From Setomelanomma holmii (Eukaryota > Ascomycota > Dothideomycetes > Pleosporales > Phaeosphaeriaceae), in the NCBI GenBank assembly GCA_010015745.1, contig ML978275.1, forward strand, positions 4,754 to 68,753: a stretch of DNA of 64,000 nt. Reading direction: 5' to 3'. Each line of letters begins with the position of its first letter. Positions within the stretch are counted from its first letter, which is position 1. The notes under the pieces were generated by a model that was given only the letters and a program-made list of their open reading frames with translations, searched no databases and was not told where the DNA came from. Positions 46,087 through 57,556 of this stretch are shown here, piece by piece. The translations under genes were made by a program, and so were the position numbers.

Positions 46087-47819
46087 ATGGCTTCCGCCGT
46101 AGAAGGTCGGCTAAGTGCACACGACGATGCGAATAAGGGCGATGTCGAGCGCCATGGCAGTGTCGCAAGGACAGAGAAGGGCAGATGGGAACGTCTTTGG
46201 CCCGTGATAGCGTGCGGTGCTGGACTCTTCAGTGATGGTTATTTAAACAACGTACGACTTGCCAAAGTAACAAAATTCCCAAGCAACTTTGCGCCCTCAG
46301 CAACACCGCCATCGCCAACGCAATTCCAAGCTATCAAGTACTGACTGGGGAACTAGATCATCGGTCCGGTCAACACCATGCTCAAGACGATCTACCCAGA
46401 CGCATACGCCAACTCTTCGGCTCAGGCCAACGTTGCAAGTATCACCTTTGCAGGCACGGTTCTCGGTATGCTATTCTTTGGATACACTTCAGATCACTTT
46501 TCGAGGAAGTGGTCGCTCTTCGCATCCACAATCATCATCCTCCTCTTCGCGGCGCTCGGTGCGGGCTCCTATGGCGCTGGAGGTAGCCCGACGGGTCTTC
46601 TCGCTGCGTTGGTTGCATACCGCTTCTTCTTGGGTATTGGTGAGTTGGCCAGAGATCACGAATTTGGAGCTAAGAACTGACTCTTTCAGGAATCGGCGGG
46701 GAGTACCCTGCAGGTAGTGTTGGCTGCGCAGAGTCGACCGGCGAACTCAAAGAAGGATCGCGAAACAAGTGGTTCATCCTCTTCACCAACGTCCAGATTG
46801 ACCTGGCATTCTTTATCTCCGCTATCGTTGCTACCGTCGTGGTTTTAATAACGGGAGAAGGTCATCTGCGCGCTGCCTGGCGCATTTGCCTTGGAATTGG
46901 AATCATCCCACCGCTCTCGCTTCTTTACCTGCGTCTGAAGCTGCAGGAGCCTGAAGCATTCAAGCGAGAGTCCATGGCCAAAGCGAAGACTCCCTGGTTG
47001 CTCGTCATCAAGTACTACTGGTATCGTCTGACCATTGTCAGCATCATTTGGTTCATCTACGATTTCAGCGCGTACTCCTTCGGTATCTATGCAACATCTA
47101 TCCTCGCCAATTTGCTTGGTGACTCTGCACCACTTTGGAAGAGTCTTGCATGGAACATCCTCATCAACTTCTTCTACATGCCTGGATGTCTGGCTGGAGC
47201 GTTCGTCGCGGATCTGCCATCTATGGGACCAAAAAAGACGTTGTGCATTGGAGTCATACTGCAGGGCATAATTGGGTTCATCATGGCGGGCTGCTACCCC
47301 TATCTGAACAAGCCGGAGAACGTGGCTGGATTCGTTGTGGTCTATGGCGTATTCCTGGCGCTCGGAGAATTTGGACCAGGTGACAATATTGGACTGGTCG
47401 CATCGAAGACTTGTGCGACTGGCATCCGGTAAGGCTCGATCTCCTTCAACTGTTGGGGCACCTTCAACTAACGTCATGGCAGAGGGCAATATTACGGCAT
47501 CGCTGCTGCTGTAGGCAAAATTGGCGCCTTCGCAGGCTCCTATGCTCTCGATGCGATACAGAAGGTAGCCGGCGATGACAAGATCGCAGCTGGACGAAAC
47601 CCGTTCTTCGTCGCGTCAAGTTTGGCCTTCCTCGCTGCCGGCCTGGTCCTGCTTCTCCCGCACATTGGTCAAGATACCATCGACCAGGAGGACATCAAGT
47701 TTAGGGAATATTTGCTGGCTAATGGCTACGATACAAGCAAGATGGGTCTCGAGAGCGTAAGCGGGGTAGGGAGTGATGGAGAGGTTGGCACAACGGCGGT
47801 CGCGAACGAGAAATTGTGA
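46087..47819 (+). CDS. MFS phospholipid/glycerophosphodiester transporter, Git1-like
   Basis: Four exons: 46087-46251, 46357-46639, 46690-47428 and 47483-47819, with introns of 105, 50 and 54 bp; 507 residues. Landmarks are the helix-1 end ACGAGLFSDGYLNN followed by IIGPVNTML, the loop GYTSDHFSRKWSL, the signature GIGIGGEYPAGSVGCAE that is typical of phosphate and Git1-type symporters, and FGPGDNIGLVASKTCATGIRGQYYG. About twelve membrane segments are visible. Relatives in yeast and Candida (GIT1) take up glycerophosphoinositol and related phosphodiesters at the plasma membrane as a phosphate source. The exact substrate here is inferred. Confidence 0.88.
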
Positions 47820-48420
47820 AGAATACCCGTCACATGTCAACTGCTGAGAATGCAGCTGCAGAAATGATGAGGAAATTACTTTTGTCATCGATGGACACGT
47901 GAAATGGGTCTGGTCTTCTTTGAGACTAGTGCAATCCCCGCTGCCGAGGTCTCTCGAGTTCATTGCCGCACAACCGTCAGACGTCACCGAGCCTCCGCCC
48001 ACTATGCATGCAAGACATCCAAGCTACCCTGCCCGCGTTTCTCTTGTGTGCCTTGCAGACTATAGCCACGCAGCGCATTTTGGCAGCTGCGCACTCTGGA
48101 CCCGCAATCCGAGCCATTGAAGTCCCTCGGTTCTTTGTCCATACGATGGCACATCGCTTAAAGAGAAGCTGAATGCAGAGCCCTAGGACCGACGGCACTA
48201 AGGAACAAGCCGTGTAGCTCCACCTATACGGGACGGAGAAACAGCTCAAGATGCGGGTCCAATGCCATTGAGGGCGTGACCGAGTAGCTTGCGTAGTCTG
48301 TTCTTGGTACTAAAGAGACGCCAGGTACCTCGCCGTCAATTGACTGGAAGTCGAGCCTTTGTACCTGTTATATACACAACTATCGTGTCTCTTAGCATAG
48401 ACGACTACTTCTACACCACC
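47820..48420. other. 0.6 kb, SET gene promoter region
   Basis: A TATA-like box (TTATATACA) occurs at about 48369-48377, some 45 bases before the SET ATG. No gene is seen. Confidence 0.45.
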
Positions 48421-49038
48421 ATGTCTCAAGCAGCAATAACTACTACCACCTCGCCTGCGGCAAACGGCATACCTCACGCCATCAAATCCTTCACCAAACC
48501 CATCATCACCACCTCGTCCCGCGAGACCGTTCTTCCCCCGACACCGTCCTCCACCATCCCAGCCTGGGTCCAACCAGACCTCACCCGCCTTCTCCGCGTT
48601 GAACGTAACCCAGGCTCCTTCGCCAGCCGCTCCATCTCCCTCGTCACGCTTCCTCCTTACGCCATCTTCGCACGCATCAGCAACCCCACACCCGCAACCG
48701 TCGCATACTCGTCCGTCCAAGCCAGTCGCGATCTTCACATCGAATTGAACTGCGACCTCGTGTATGTGAACCATAGCTGCGATCCGAGCTTGGTGTTCGA
48801 TATGCAGCGCTGGGAAGTGAGGGTAGGTGAGAAGGGAATTAAGGAGGGGGAGGAGTTGACATTTTTCTATCCGAGTACCGAGTGGGACATGGCGCAGCCG
48901 TTTGAGTGTCTTTGTGGGATGGAGAAGTGTGTGAGGAGGGTTACGGGGGCGAAGGATATGAGCAGGGATGTGTTGGGTGGGTATTGGTTGAGTGGGCATA
49001 TTCAGGAGTTGCTTGAGGAGAAGGAGAGGGGGTTATGA
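48421..49038 (+). CDS. Small SET domain protein
   Basis: 205 codons from ATG 48421. This start is chosen because it follows a TATA-like box and has the favourable context CACCATG; the frame is open further up without an ATG that fits. The second half carries the catalytic end of a SET domain: the NHSCDPSL motif (residues about 119-126, with the preceding strand LVYVNH). EGEELTFFYPSTEW follows, and then a post-SET-like Cys cluster (ECLCGMEKCVRR). The first 60 residues are Ser/Thr/Pro-rich. Proteins of this size in fungi are uncharacterised. Lysine methylation is the family activity, but the substrate is unknown. Confidence 0.82.
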   Translation: MSQAAITTTTSPAANGIPHAIKSFTKPIITTSSRETVLPPTPSSTIPAWVQPDLTRLLRVERNPGSFASRSISLVTLPPYAIFARISNPTPATVAYSSVQASRDLHIELNCDLVYVNHSCDPSLVFDMQRWEVRVGEKGIKEGEELTFFYPSTEWDMAQPFECLCGMEKCVRRVTGAKDMSRDVLGGYWLSGHIQELLEEKERGL

Positions 49039-49536
49039 TCATGCATTGTGCTGATGAGCGTGAACGTTATGCTGAGTGTTGTTATTGCAGACGTCAAGAT
49101 TTGTGTTTGAGTGGTCTTTTGTGGAGCGTAGCTTCGTACACATCTCAACATGTGTCAAAAGCATTAACATAAGAAGTTCGTAGGCATCAGGAAAAATACA
49201 TCAGCATATTGCATAGGTTTTCACACCTATATTTCATTATCTAAGCATCTCAAGTAGGGCCACCAATGTAAGCTTACTCTTCAGCTCAACTGTCTCGTCA
49301 AAGCATCGTGGTGGGGGCGGGGTAAACATGTCGTCGATCCACACTGCCCTACCGGACCCCTGCACTAGGTACTCGGCAGTTACATTGCGCACCGAACATG
49401 CATGCTTCCATCCACATAGCGCTGATCACAAGGTACTCATGATATCTACATACAATACCAAAAACTTCCTCCCTATCCTTTCCTCGTTACGTGTCTTGCT
49501 CCTTCTCACATCTTCCCTCTACAATCACATCTCATC
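49039..49536. other. 0.5 kb intergenic
   Basis: Region before the F-box gene. A 70-codon frame (49328-49540) overlaps the F-box start and may be an upstream ORF. Nothing else is seen. Confidence 0.35.
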
Positions 49537-50070
49537 ATGAGGTCTTCCACTCCTCCACCCTCTAGTACTCGCCCTTCCAACCCATCTCTCCAATTCCTCC
49601 CCGAGGAACTCCTAGATCGTATCTTGTACTTCACCGATGATGCCACAATCCACGCCCTAACACTCGTTTCAAAAACCCTAAATCGCATCGCAACTCCATA
49701 TCTCTACACACACATCACCCTCACCCCATCCTCCCTGCCCTATCTTCGTCCGCTCGCCGTACTCCTCTGGACATCAACTAAGCACGCGTCCCTCGTCCAG
49801 TCCTTTTCTGTTCGAAAAGCCTACGGGCAGAATTTACTTCCGTGGCCCGATCATCCGGGAGTCGATTTAGAGGCGGTGATTAGGAGCCAGGTGAACAGGT
49901 ATGTGGAGATGAGCGAGAGGGATAAGTGGTTCAAGAGAGTGAGGATCGAGGGCGAGGTTGTGGGTGTGTGTAGTTTGTTGTTGAGGGGGTTGGAGGGATG
50001 TGAGAGGATGGAGTTTGATGGGTGGAGTTTGGTGGATCCGAGGAGGGAGAGGGATGGGGAGGTGCAGTGA
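49537..50070 (+). CDS. Short F-box protein
   Basis: A single frame of 177 codons. After a Ser/Pro-rich start, an F-box is clear at about residues 19-58 (LQFLPEELLDRILYFTDDAT, then ALTLVSKTLNRIATPYLYTHITL). The rest has the leucine-rich look of the region behind F-boxes in fungal proteins, but it ends early; many relatives are 300-600 residues. F-box proteins link SKP1-cullin ubiquitin ligases to targets. The short length suggests either a reduced gene or a 3' truncation. The base composition is even, and no transposon is nearby. Confidence 0.75.
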   Translation: MRSSTPPPSSTRPSNPSLQFLPEELLDRILYFTDDATIHALTLVSKTLNRIATPYLYTHITLTPSSLPYLRPLAVLLWTSTKHASLVQSFSVRKAYGQNLLPWPDHPGVDLEAVIRSQVNRYVEMSERDKWFKRVRIEGEVVGVCSLLLRGLEGCERMEFDGWSLVDPRRERDGEVQ

Positions 50071-50408
50071 AGGGATGTTGGAGGATGCCATAACTTTCCT
50101 GGCGCAAAATCGATGTCGTATCGCGGAACGAGTCTTGACTAGAGTGAACTCGCCCGCATCGATTGAATGCAAGTTGCCGCATGTTGGGGTCGAAGGGCCA
50201 TCGACGACTCATCAAAATTGACTTTCGAGGCAAGAAGTAGGAGTGAAAGCACCAAGAGGAGCAAGCCAGGACTAGTATGATAGACCAGCAAGTATGACTG
50301 GTCGGGTAGCAAACGACTAGTCCGCGCTCCCCTTCGATAAGTTTCTCCGCAGCTCTCTCCCACAATCATTACAGCGATCCAGAAACATCAACTGGACCAG
50401 CTCCAAAC
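50071..50408. other. 338 bp intergenic
   Basis: Spacer between the F-box gene and the UBA-like gene. No site could be identified. Confidence 0.3.
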
Positions 50409-52213
50409 ATGGCGCCCTCGCCAGACAACACACTCCTTGTAAGCAAGTTCTCCTTACTCTGGATAGACGATCGCTGATAGATTTGCTAGATGAACGACCT
50501 GCAAATCTCGAGAACGACGGCGAAGAAGTTGCTCAGATCTGCTGGTGGAGACGTCGAACAGGCAATGGAGAACGCATTCCATGCCCCGAACTCACCTAAA
50601 CGAATTTCAGCCACGACGGTACCATCGATGGTGCTGAAGAAACCGCTCAGAGCTGCTGGTGGAGATATTGAGAAAGCGACGGAGAAACCAACTCATACCT
50701 CGATATCACCCACGCCTATTACACCCACGAGAATGGCATCGACAACGAAGGCCGGCAAGACATCTGATCCACATCCTTGGCCTCCTTCCAAGGTTTCTAG
50801 CGTCGATGGAGACCTTACCTTTCTCAGATCTGGAGTGAAGGCGCAGCGCGAAGCGATTTTCGGGCAAGATGCTGCGACGAGGCCGCCGACGACGACAAGA
50901 AAGAAAGAAAGGTTCACATCCTATCTGAGGCGGATGGGTATGAAACCTGGTGCTGGAGAAATGGATTCTCAGGACGCTCCGCTCCGAAAGCTGTTAGCTG
51001 AGAAGCTTGGAACGGAAGCTATCAATGCTTGGAAAGAGCCACGCAAACCAGGCCTAATCCGTAACATGGGCTCTTGCAAGACCATGTATCTTACCCCGCA
51101 AACCGCAAGGAAATTCGAACAACGAAGAAGAGAATATGATGAAGACTTAGTCCCATACACCAAAGTCCAAACACTTTTGAGACACGCGATACTCCGACAG
51201 AATACGAGAAAGTGGAGTTTGCGCTGAGGACTCAGCAGACGCTGGCTGAGTCCCCCGGTTTGGACGCCGTGGCAGAGGATGCCACCGACGCGCAACTTGA
51301 GGCACAGGTGGACTTCAATAAGATGTTTAAAAAGGAATGGGCGGAAACTCTAAAGACTACCGAGACCGCGAGTCTTATGGGCCTTCCTGGGGATATGTCT
51401 AGTTGGGACACACTTCTTCAGCCAGCTGTATCAGCACCAGCTCCGCCGAACCTCATTTCTTCAGCACCCACACATGTGGACGCTGCCTTGAAAGAGTCTA
51501 AGGCCCACCCTGCGCCCGATACTACGATTGTTTCTTCTGCTCAGCCTCGCTCCGACACTTTTGCGACTGCCCCTAAGCCATTAGTTCAAGTATCTGCTGC
51601 CACGGACAAAGGTCTCATCTATCTGAGCACTACCAATCCTATCAGTCAGCACATGAACGAGCATATCAAGGAATCATGGGAACAAGAGGTCGGGAAGCTT
51701 TCTAAACAATCAGCATCGCCAACACCAGCACCATCAACTCGTTCTCGGCCGTCTGCTTTGGAACCAACACCGGCACGTCCAGCTCCATACAAATCGATCT
51801 ACTCTCCACCAACACCCGTACAGCCTCTTCGGGCCCCTGCACCCGACACCACAATTCCATCTACAACCTACACTTTGTTTCAGAGCATCTCGATGGCCGA
51901 CACACGCGAGGAGACCGAGGAGACTTTCGACACCCTAGAAGCCGCGAAAGAAGAAATTACCAGCCTCGGAAAACTCCACTGCCGTGTAAAATGGAGGAAG
52001 ACCGAGCAGGGCAAACTGGTAAGGGTGGTTCCATCGTACTCGCAACCCAAGGATGCTCGGGGTATGGGATTCGGAATTACAGATAATGGCAAGGCGGGGA
52101 GGTGGGAGGTCAAGGTGTGGATCAATATCAATAACGGAGAAGAGAAGAAGGAGAATGTCCAGGTGAGAGATAAGGAGAAAGTGGATAAGGGTGAGGTGGC
52201 AGGAAAAAGCTGA
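50409..52213 (+). CDS. UBA-like domain protein with disordered middle
   Basis: Three exons are proposed: 50409-50438, 50490-51085 and 51151-52213; 562 residues. The first 50-bp intron (GTAAGC...GCTAG) is convincing. The second (65 bp, GTATCT...CTTAG) is inferred from the change of open frame near 51210 and joins correctly, but it could instead be a frameshift. The amino end has a UBA/TS-N-like helix bundle (MNDLQISRTTAKKLLRSA, GGDVEQAMENAF), with a second, weaker copy just after it (LKKPLRAAGGDIEKATEK). The middle is Pro/Ser/Thr-rich. The end has a compact region (KLHCRVKWRKTEQGKLVRVVP). It probably binds ubiquitin or a partner. No enzyme motif was seen. Confidence 0.65.
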
Positions 52214-53475
52214 AGTCGTCAGGGGTTTGAAAACGGAGAAGATGGAGATTAAGGTATGGATTGATTATTTGAGGAACGGCGAAAGAAAACGGCAAGGACA
52301 AGAAACTGGATGGCGAAAAGGAGGTGAACACGGGGAATAGGTCGAAAGTACCTTGCACAGCCAAGTCCTCACGTTGAGTTGTATCTCTTGAGTCTGGAAG
52401 AAACCGGGGCATAGCCACGCTCAAGAGGACGATTACGAAAGTACATTTCACGACCGACGGATACCTGTAAAGCGTAAGAATAACGTTAAACATTCGTGTT
52501 CCCCGAACCTATAAAGTCCAAAATAGCACTCCAGCACATCCCTCCTCAACTCACACACTCACTGTCGCCTCAAGCTCACTATTTTTGACTTCCACACTTA
52601 GCTCTTCGCGTGCGGCGGTCAACACATCCAAGGCAGTATTAACTGCACCACCTGGCGTCACGGCGTCACGGCGTCGCGATCGGCGGTGCAGCCCTCACGC
52701 TGTCGTTGCTGGGCCCAGCGGGCGCAGAGAAGTCTTAAGGGTATGTGAACTTTGGCGTTGTCATCGGGTTGGAGACTGGACATGGTCGTGAAACGGTGGA
52801 GGGAGCGTTTGGGAATTGCTGGAGACGTCATTGTGCGATCTTTGAGTGCTTTGGGGCTTGCTGGGCTGAGCTTGCTGCTGGGTCATGGGATGGGGTGCTT
52901 GATTTTGGAAGAGAGTCCAAGGAGGTATGATTGCGCTGTCAAAGTTTCCGGGATGGACATGTAGACCAATCATTTCTCAGCTGTCATGGCGGTGTGCATG
53001 TCGTATATGCTCGGGCGTGGTACAGCTGTCGTGTGAACATTAGGTCGTGGGTCATATCTTCTTTGGAGTGAAATGACATGGTTTGCCACCGAAAATTACG
53101 ATGCGTGAGGCTTGAAAGATCTGGCGGAACACTTTGTTATTGTCGTGGCTGCCTTGGAATTACGAACGGTGGTAGTGGAATGGGATAGAGAATACAACGA
53201 AGCTAGTGACGGTCCATGGCTATGTTGTCAGAAGTGGGGTGCATTCCGACGCATTTAGGCCCAAGTCGACGTCGAAATGCTAGTTTTGATGATAAGATTG
53301 ATTGGGGCCCAATACACAAACATAGCACAACCCATTCTGAGCACTTTGTTCTTCTTGCCCTCTTATTCTCTATCATGACTTGCCGTATGGATCGCCCGGT
53401 TTTCGCGCATACACAACGATTCTGCTTTCACATTAGCCACGCCTATGATAGCCATTCGATCGAGAGAAGAAGAAC
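52214..53475. other. 1.26 kb intergenic between convergent genes
   Basis: The UBA-like gene and the LaeA-like methyltransferase end here facing each other. Small frames around 52585-52970 lack domains. Confidence 0.4.
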
Positions 53476-54659
53476 TTACACGGGCCAATAAGTATGACAT
53501 CCGGGATCCTTCAATTCGCTCCTAACCTTCGCCAGCAGAATTTTCAACTCATCCAAACTCCACCCCGCATAAAACGTATACAATCTCAAACTCAGCCCTT
53601 CAATGCCCTCCAACATCGCACTCAACTGTAGCAGCCCCGCGTTCCTCAGCCTCTTATCGCGCGCCCACGGTCCAATAGGGAGCTTGTACTCAAGGACTTG
53701 GCAGTCGACGAAGCCGGCGCGGGCGAGGCTGGATGTTAAGAAGGAGACGCTGGTGCGGAGGTTCAGGCCGGCCTTTTTACCGGCGAGACCTTGCTCGGCG
53801 CACCAGGTTATGAAGGAGGTGCCCGGGTTGCGCGAGGTGGGTTGGACGATGCCCATGTAGTCCATTTCTTGGAGCTCGATGTAGCCGCCTGGTTTGGTGT
53901 GGCTGGGGGAAGTCAGCATGGGCACAGACATGTATGGGAAAGAATATGTACCGAAATGCTTGTGAGAAGAGCTTGTCCCAGTCTGGGTGTGTGTTGTTAG
54001 ATGAGTGATGATTTTGGTGAGAGGGCATGGTACCTCTTATGCAACCTGTCATGGTGCGCATGTGTACTAGGTCGAAGAAGTCCTCGTCCCATGTCCATAA
54101 GTCTTCTGCGTTGTCAATCTCGAATTTGACGTTTGGTGGTACCCTGCATATACTTATCAGCACGTCGCATCTCTTCTCATCGATTCACATACCAGTTCGG
54201 TTGTATTGGACTCAGATCCGTTGCAGTCACTGTGCTATTAGCCTGTGCCCCTAGTCACGTGGAGCGATTGAACACACCCGTTGCGCCGGGATATTGCTCG
54301 CCCGCATCCATCGCCCATATGCCTGTCCCAGTTCCAATGTCGAGGATTTCCTGCGGGTCCTTCAAAGGTGCGAACACCACCCGGTCACTAAAGACCATTT
54401 GGAGAGATGCATATTTAATATCTAGACGGTCCTGTTCTTGTTCATCATCTGGAAACATGTAGATCCCATCTTGGTACGCATGGTACCGTCTTCCATTCTC
54501 ATAGCGCCCTCGCATGATACTCGAGGTAAGCGATGCAGTCTCTGATGCGACGTCCCCGTACGCGGAGTCTGCATCATCAGATGCTGGATCGACTGTGTCG
54601 CCACCTGGCGCGGTTTGCAGCACAATGTGTGGTTCGTCTTGACTTTCATTCGTCGACAT
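53476..54659 (-). CDS. LaeA-like SAM-dependent methyltransferase
   Basis: Five exons: 54659-54278, 54229-54193, 54143-54034, 53982-53952 and 53902-53476. Four short introns (48-51 bp) all have GT-AG borders, and the product is 328 residues. The amino part carries YENGRRYHAYQDGIYMFPDDEQEQDRLD, read here as two adjoining blocks, which is the hallmark of fungal LaeA/TAM-type methyltransferases. The SAM motif ILDIGTGTGIWAMD is at about 106-119. Then come VTATDLSPIQPNW, the acidic NAEDLWTW and the helical cap. Relatives include the secondary-metabolism regulator LaeA, but most genes of this family are uncharacterised paralogues, so a regulator role is not claimed. Confidence 0.9.
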
Positions 54660-55680
54660 GACTGCTCGCTTGTTGGAGTGTGCTCCACCTGCTACACGCT
54701 TGATGAAGTCGATTCTGGACTATGCACTCGGCTCTTGTACCCGAATCAGCCGAGCTCTTTGCAACCCAACTCTGTTCCTGCCACTTTCAGTCAATTACGC
54801 GGTCCACGGTGGGTGTTAGTTGTGCTAACGCAATTGTTGTAAAGTTATGTGAGATGGAGATGAGCAGTCCTTGGAGGGTCGTGGAGTCTCGCCCGTCTCC
54901 GCACAGAACTAACGTCCAGACCCGGTCCATATCTTGACGTGCTCAAGCAAGCACGCGACGGGCCAGGATACGAGGGCCCGTTAGTCGCTTGAAGGCGCAT
55001 AAGAGGCGAATGGACGGGCCAACCGCGAATGTCTCGACGTTCCAGTAAATTGGCGCCTACAGTGCAGAACGAAAAGATTGTCTTGCGTGGCGTGAGGCAG
55101 AGGCGCTTGGGTGCGTGCGCCCGAGAGCGTTTCCTGTGAACCAACATCGAAAGCAGCCTTTACGAGACAGATTTGGTATGCGATGCGATAAGGATCTGGT
55201 TACAAGCACGAGACGGGTCGGCGATTGAGAAGAAAGCCGTTGTTGCAAGCAAATATGACGCCAATCTTCGTGTCACAAAGGACGGTTGCTTGCCGTGACT
55301 TTAATATGACCAGGGCAGCAGCTGTGCCACACGATTGCATACATCTCGCATGCCATGTCACACAGCATCTGAACCTGACCATCGGTCCCAGCTCCACTGC
55401 GCATCGCTCGAACGGTATCAACACGTCTCGATCTCCAAATCTGCCGAGCCGTCACGGTTGGACCCCGCGGCACGATGAGCGGAACACCCCACCAAAACAT
55501 CGAACTGCGCATGCCACAAAGGCACGCTAGCCTCATACCATGGAGCTCTAACACCCTTGGCCGCTGCATGGCCATTTGGAAGCGACAAGCGACACCATGT
55601 CTTCTACTGCGCAGGGAAAAGTCTTGTAGAGACACTACGTTGCGCATCTACAGCCTTGACTCGGCTGCAACCTCTGCAAC
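54660..55680. other. 1.0 kb divergent intergenic region
   Basis: It lies between the starts of the LaeA-like gene (leftward) and the FAD monooxygenase (rightward), so both promoters are here. No clear operator was seen. Confidence 0.4.
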
Positions 55681-57076
55681 ATGACGAACAATGGCACAAA
55701 GGACATGCACGTCCTGATAGTGGGAGCTGGTACGTGCCATTGCGGATGTAGACGGGCAGTCGAGCTTCCATGAGCTGATCAATTGCCAGGAACAAGTGGC
55801 CTACTCATCGCGCAAGGCTTGAAGAAGGTGACCAGCCAGCCTTAACTCTCCCTGCCATCATTCCTAACACTACCTAGGCTTCAGTCCCCTTTACCATCTT
55901 CGAGTCCGAAAGCACCAGCACATATCAAACCCGTCCGCGAGAATGGGGCATGACCCTGCACTGGGGCAGCTCCCACATCCAGTCCTGCCTCCCCGATGAC
56001 CTCGTCGCCCGCTTCAGCGAAGCCTACGCCGATCCAGCGCAAGACCCAAACGCAACCACCGGTTTGCCCATCTACAATGGCAAGACAGGCGAGATCATCA
56101 TGGAGATGGCCGCCGACAAGCCATGTCGCGTCAGTCGCAAGAAGATGCGCAATTTGTTCAGCGAAGGGCTCGACGTACAATACGGCAAGGAGCTCAAGAG
56201 CGCCGAGGTGGGCATGAACGGCAAGGTCAAGATTGAATTCGCAGATGGCACGAGTGCGACAGGCGAGGTGCTTGTTGGCTGCGACGGGGCAAAGTCGCGC
56301 GTCCGGACAAGCATATGTGGGCCTGAAGTCGCAAAGTTGACAGACGTACCCGTCAGCATGTTTAATTTCCCGTACAAGTTTGATGCAGAGCTGGCAAAGA
56401 GAATACGTGATATGAACAAGCTCTTCATAACGAGCATACATCCGGACCATGGGACTATGTTTTGGCTATCAAGTACGTCTTCTCCCCGTCTCTTGACTTC
56501 ACAGCCAACACCAAAGCAGTCCAAGACGTACCCGACCCCAACAACCCTTCAACTTGGACCTTTCAGGTCCTACAGTCCTGGGTCGACGACACAGTCCCCA
56601 GCTCCGTCGACCTATCAACCTTCGGAGGCCGCATGGCTTTCTTTAAACAGCGCTCCGAAGAATGGGCCGAGCCATGGCGTTCTGCTGGCCGCGCCGTAGC
56701 CGCAGATACCAAGCTGCCCCTCGACAAAGGCACGTACTGGGAGAAGAGCACGAAGTGGGATAATCGGGCTGGACGCATGACGCTGTGTGGTGATGCGGCG
56801 CATCCTATGACGCCGCATCGGGGTCAGGGGCTAAATAATGCGTTGCAGGATTCTGCGAATTTCGTGGCTGCGATTGGAAAAGTACAAAGCGGCAAGAAGA
56901 GTTTACAGGAAGCGGTGGAAGAGTACGATGCAGAAGTGCTGGAGAGGGGAACACTGGAGATGCAGATTAGTCTCAAACAGACGCTGTTTGTACATAATTG
57001 GGAGACGTTAATGCAGAGTCCGATGGTGAAGATGGGCATGCACCAGGCGAAGAAGGAGCACGCGGTGGGGGCGTGA
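55681..57076 (+). CDS. FAD-dependent aromatic-ring-type monooxygenase
   Basis: Four exons: 55681-55729, 55790-55827, 55878-56472 and 56505 or 56517 to 57076; about 413-417 residues. The first exons build the FAD-binding fold HVLIVGAGTSGLLIAQGLKK, then FTIFESE. The second nucleotide motif VLVGCDGAKSRVR and the third, MTLCGDAAHPMTPHRGQGLNNALQD, are present, as in flavin hydroxylases. The third intron is odd: the frame requires a gap starting GTACGT at 56473, either 32 bp (acceptor CACAG) or 44 bp (acceptor AAAG). The enzyme is expected to use NAD(P)H and oxygen to hydroxylate a small molecule. It is divergent from the LaeA-like gene, but no cluster backbone enzyme is near. Confidence 0.88.
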
Positions 57077-57556
57077 GGTCGGACGGGAGGCATGGGACGG
57101 GAGCCCTTACGATGGAGACTTGACAGTAAAAGCAGCTCCAAAGAAAAGCACTATCAAAGACATGTAGCCCATACCCGCCCCAGTCACGCTTTCATATGCA
57201 CACCATATTTCTCATCAAGCAGACTTCGATGGTGCTCGATGCCGTCATATCCGTGGTGTCGCAATGCCGGTGATGCCATGCTTCCAAGATTCGCCACTCA
57301 GCGCCAAGTAGCGCCCAGCGCTCGGCCACGTCAGGCAAGAAATCAACAGCCGTCGCCGTAGCAACCAACGAGCCGCGCAGCCTCACCCGCAGCGGACGTG
57401 AATGTACATATTCGCTACCGGATTTTAATGTCTCTAGGCGCAACTATTGTATCATGGATATACGGCTTATCTCATCTTGATCTTCGAGACATCACACCAC
57501 ATTCCAACCCCGCATTCCTGGACCACGCATCGCCACATTGCTGAACCCTCGAGCTG
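57077..57556. other. 480 bp, glucanase promoter
   Basis: No gene. The 70 bp before the glucanase start are pyrimidine- and C-rich, as in many fungal promoters. Confidence 0.35.
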
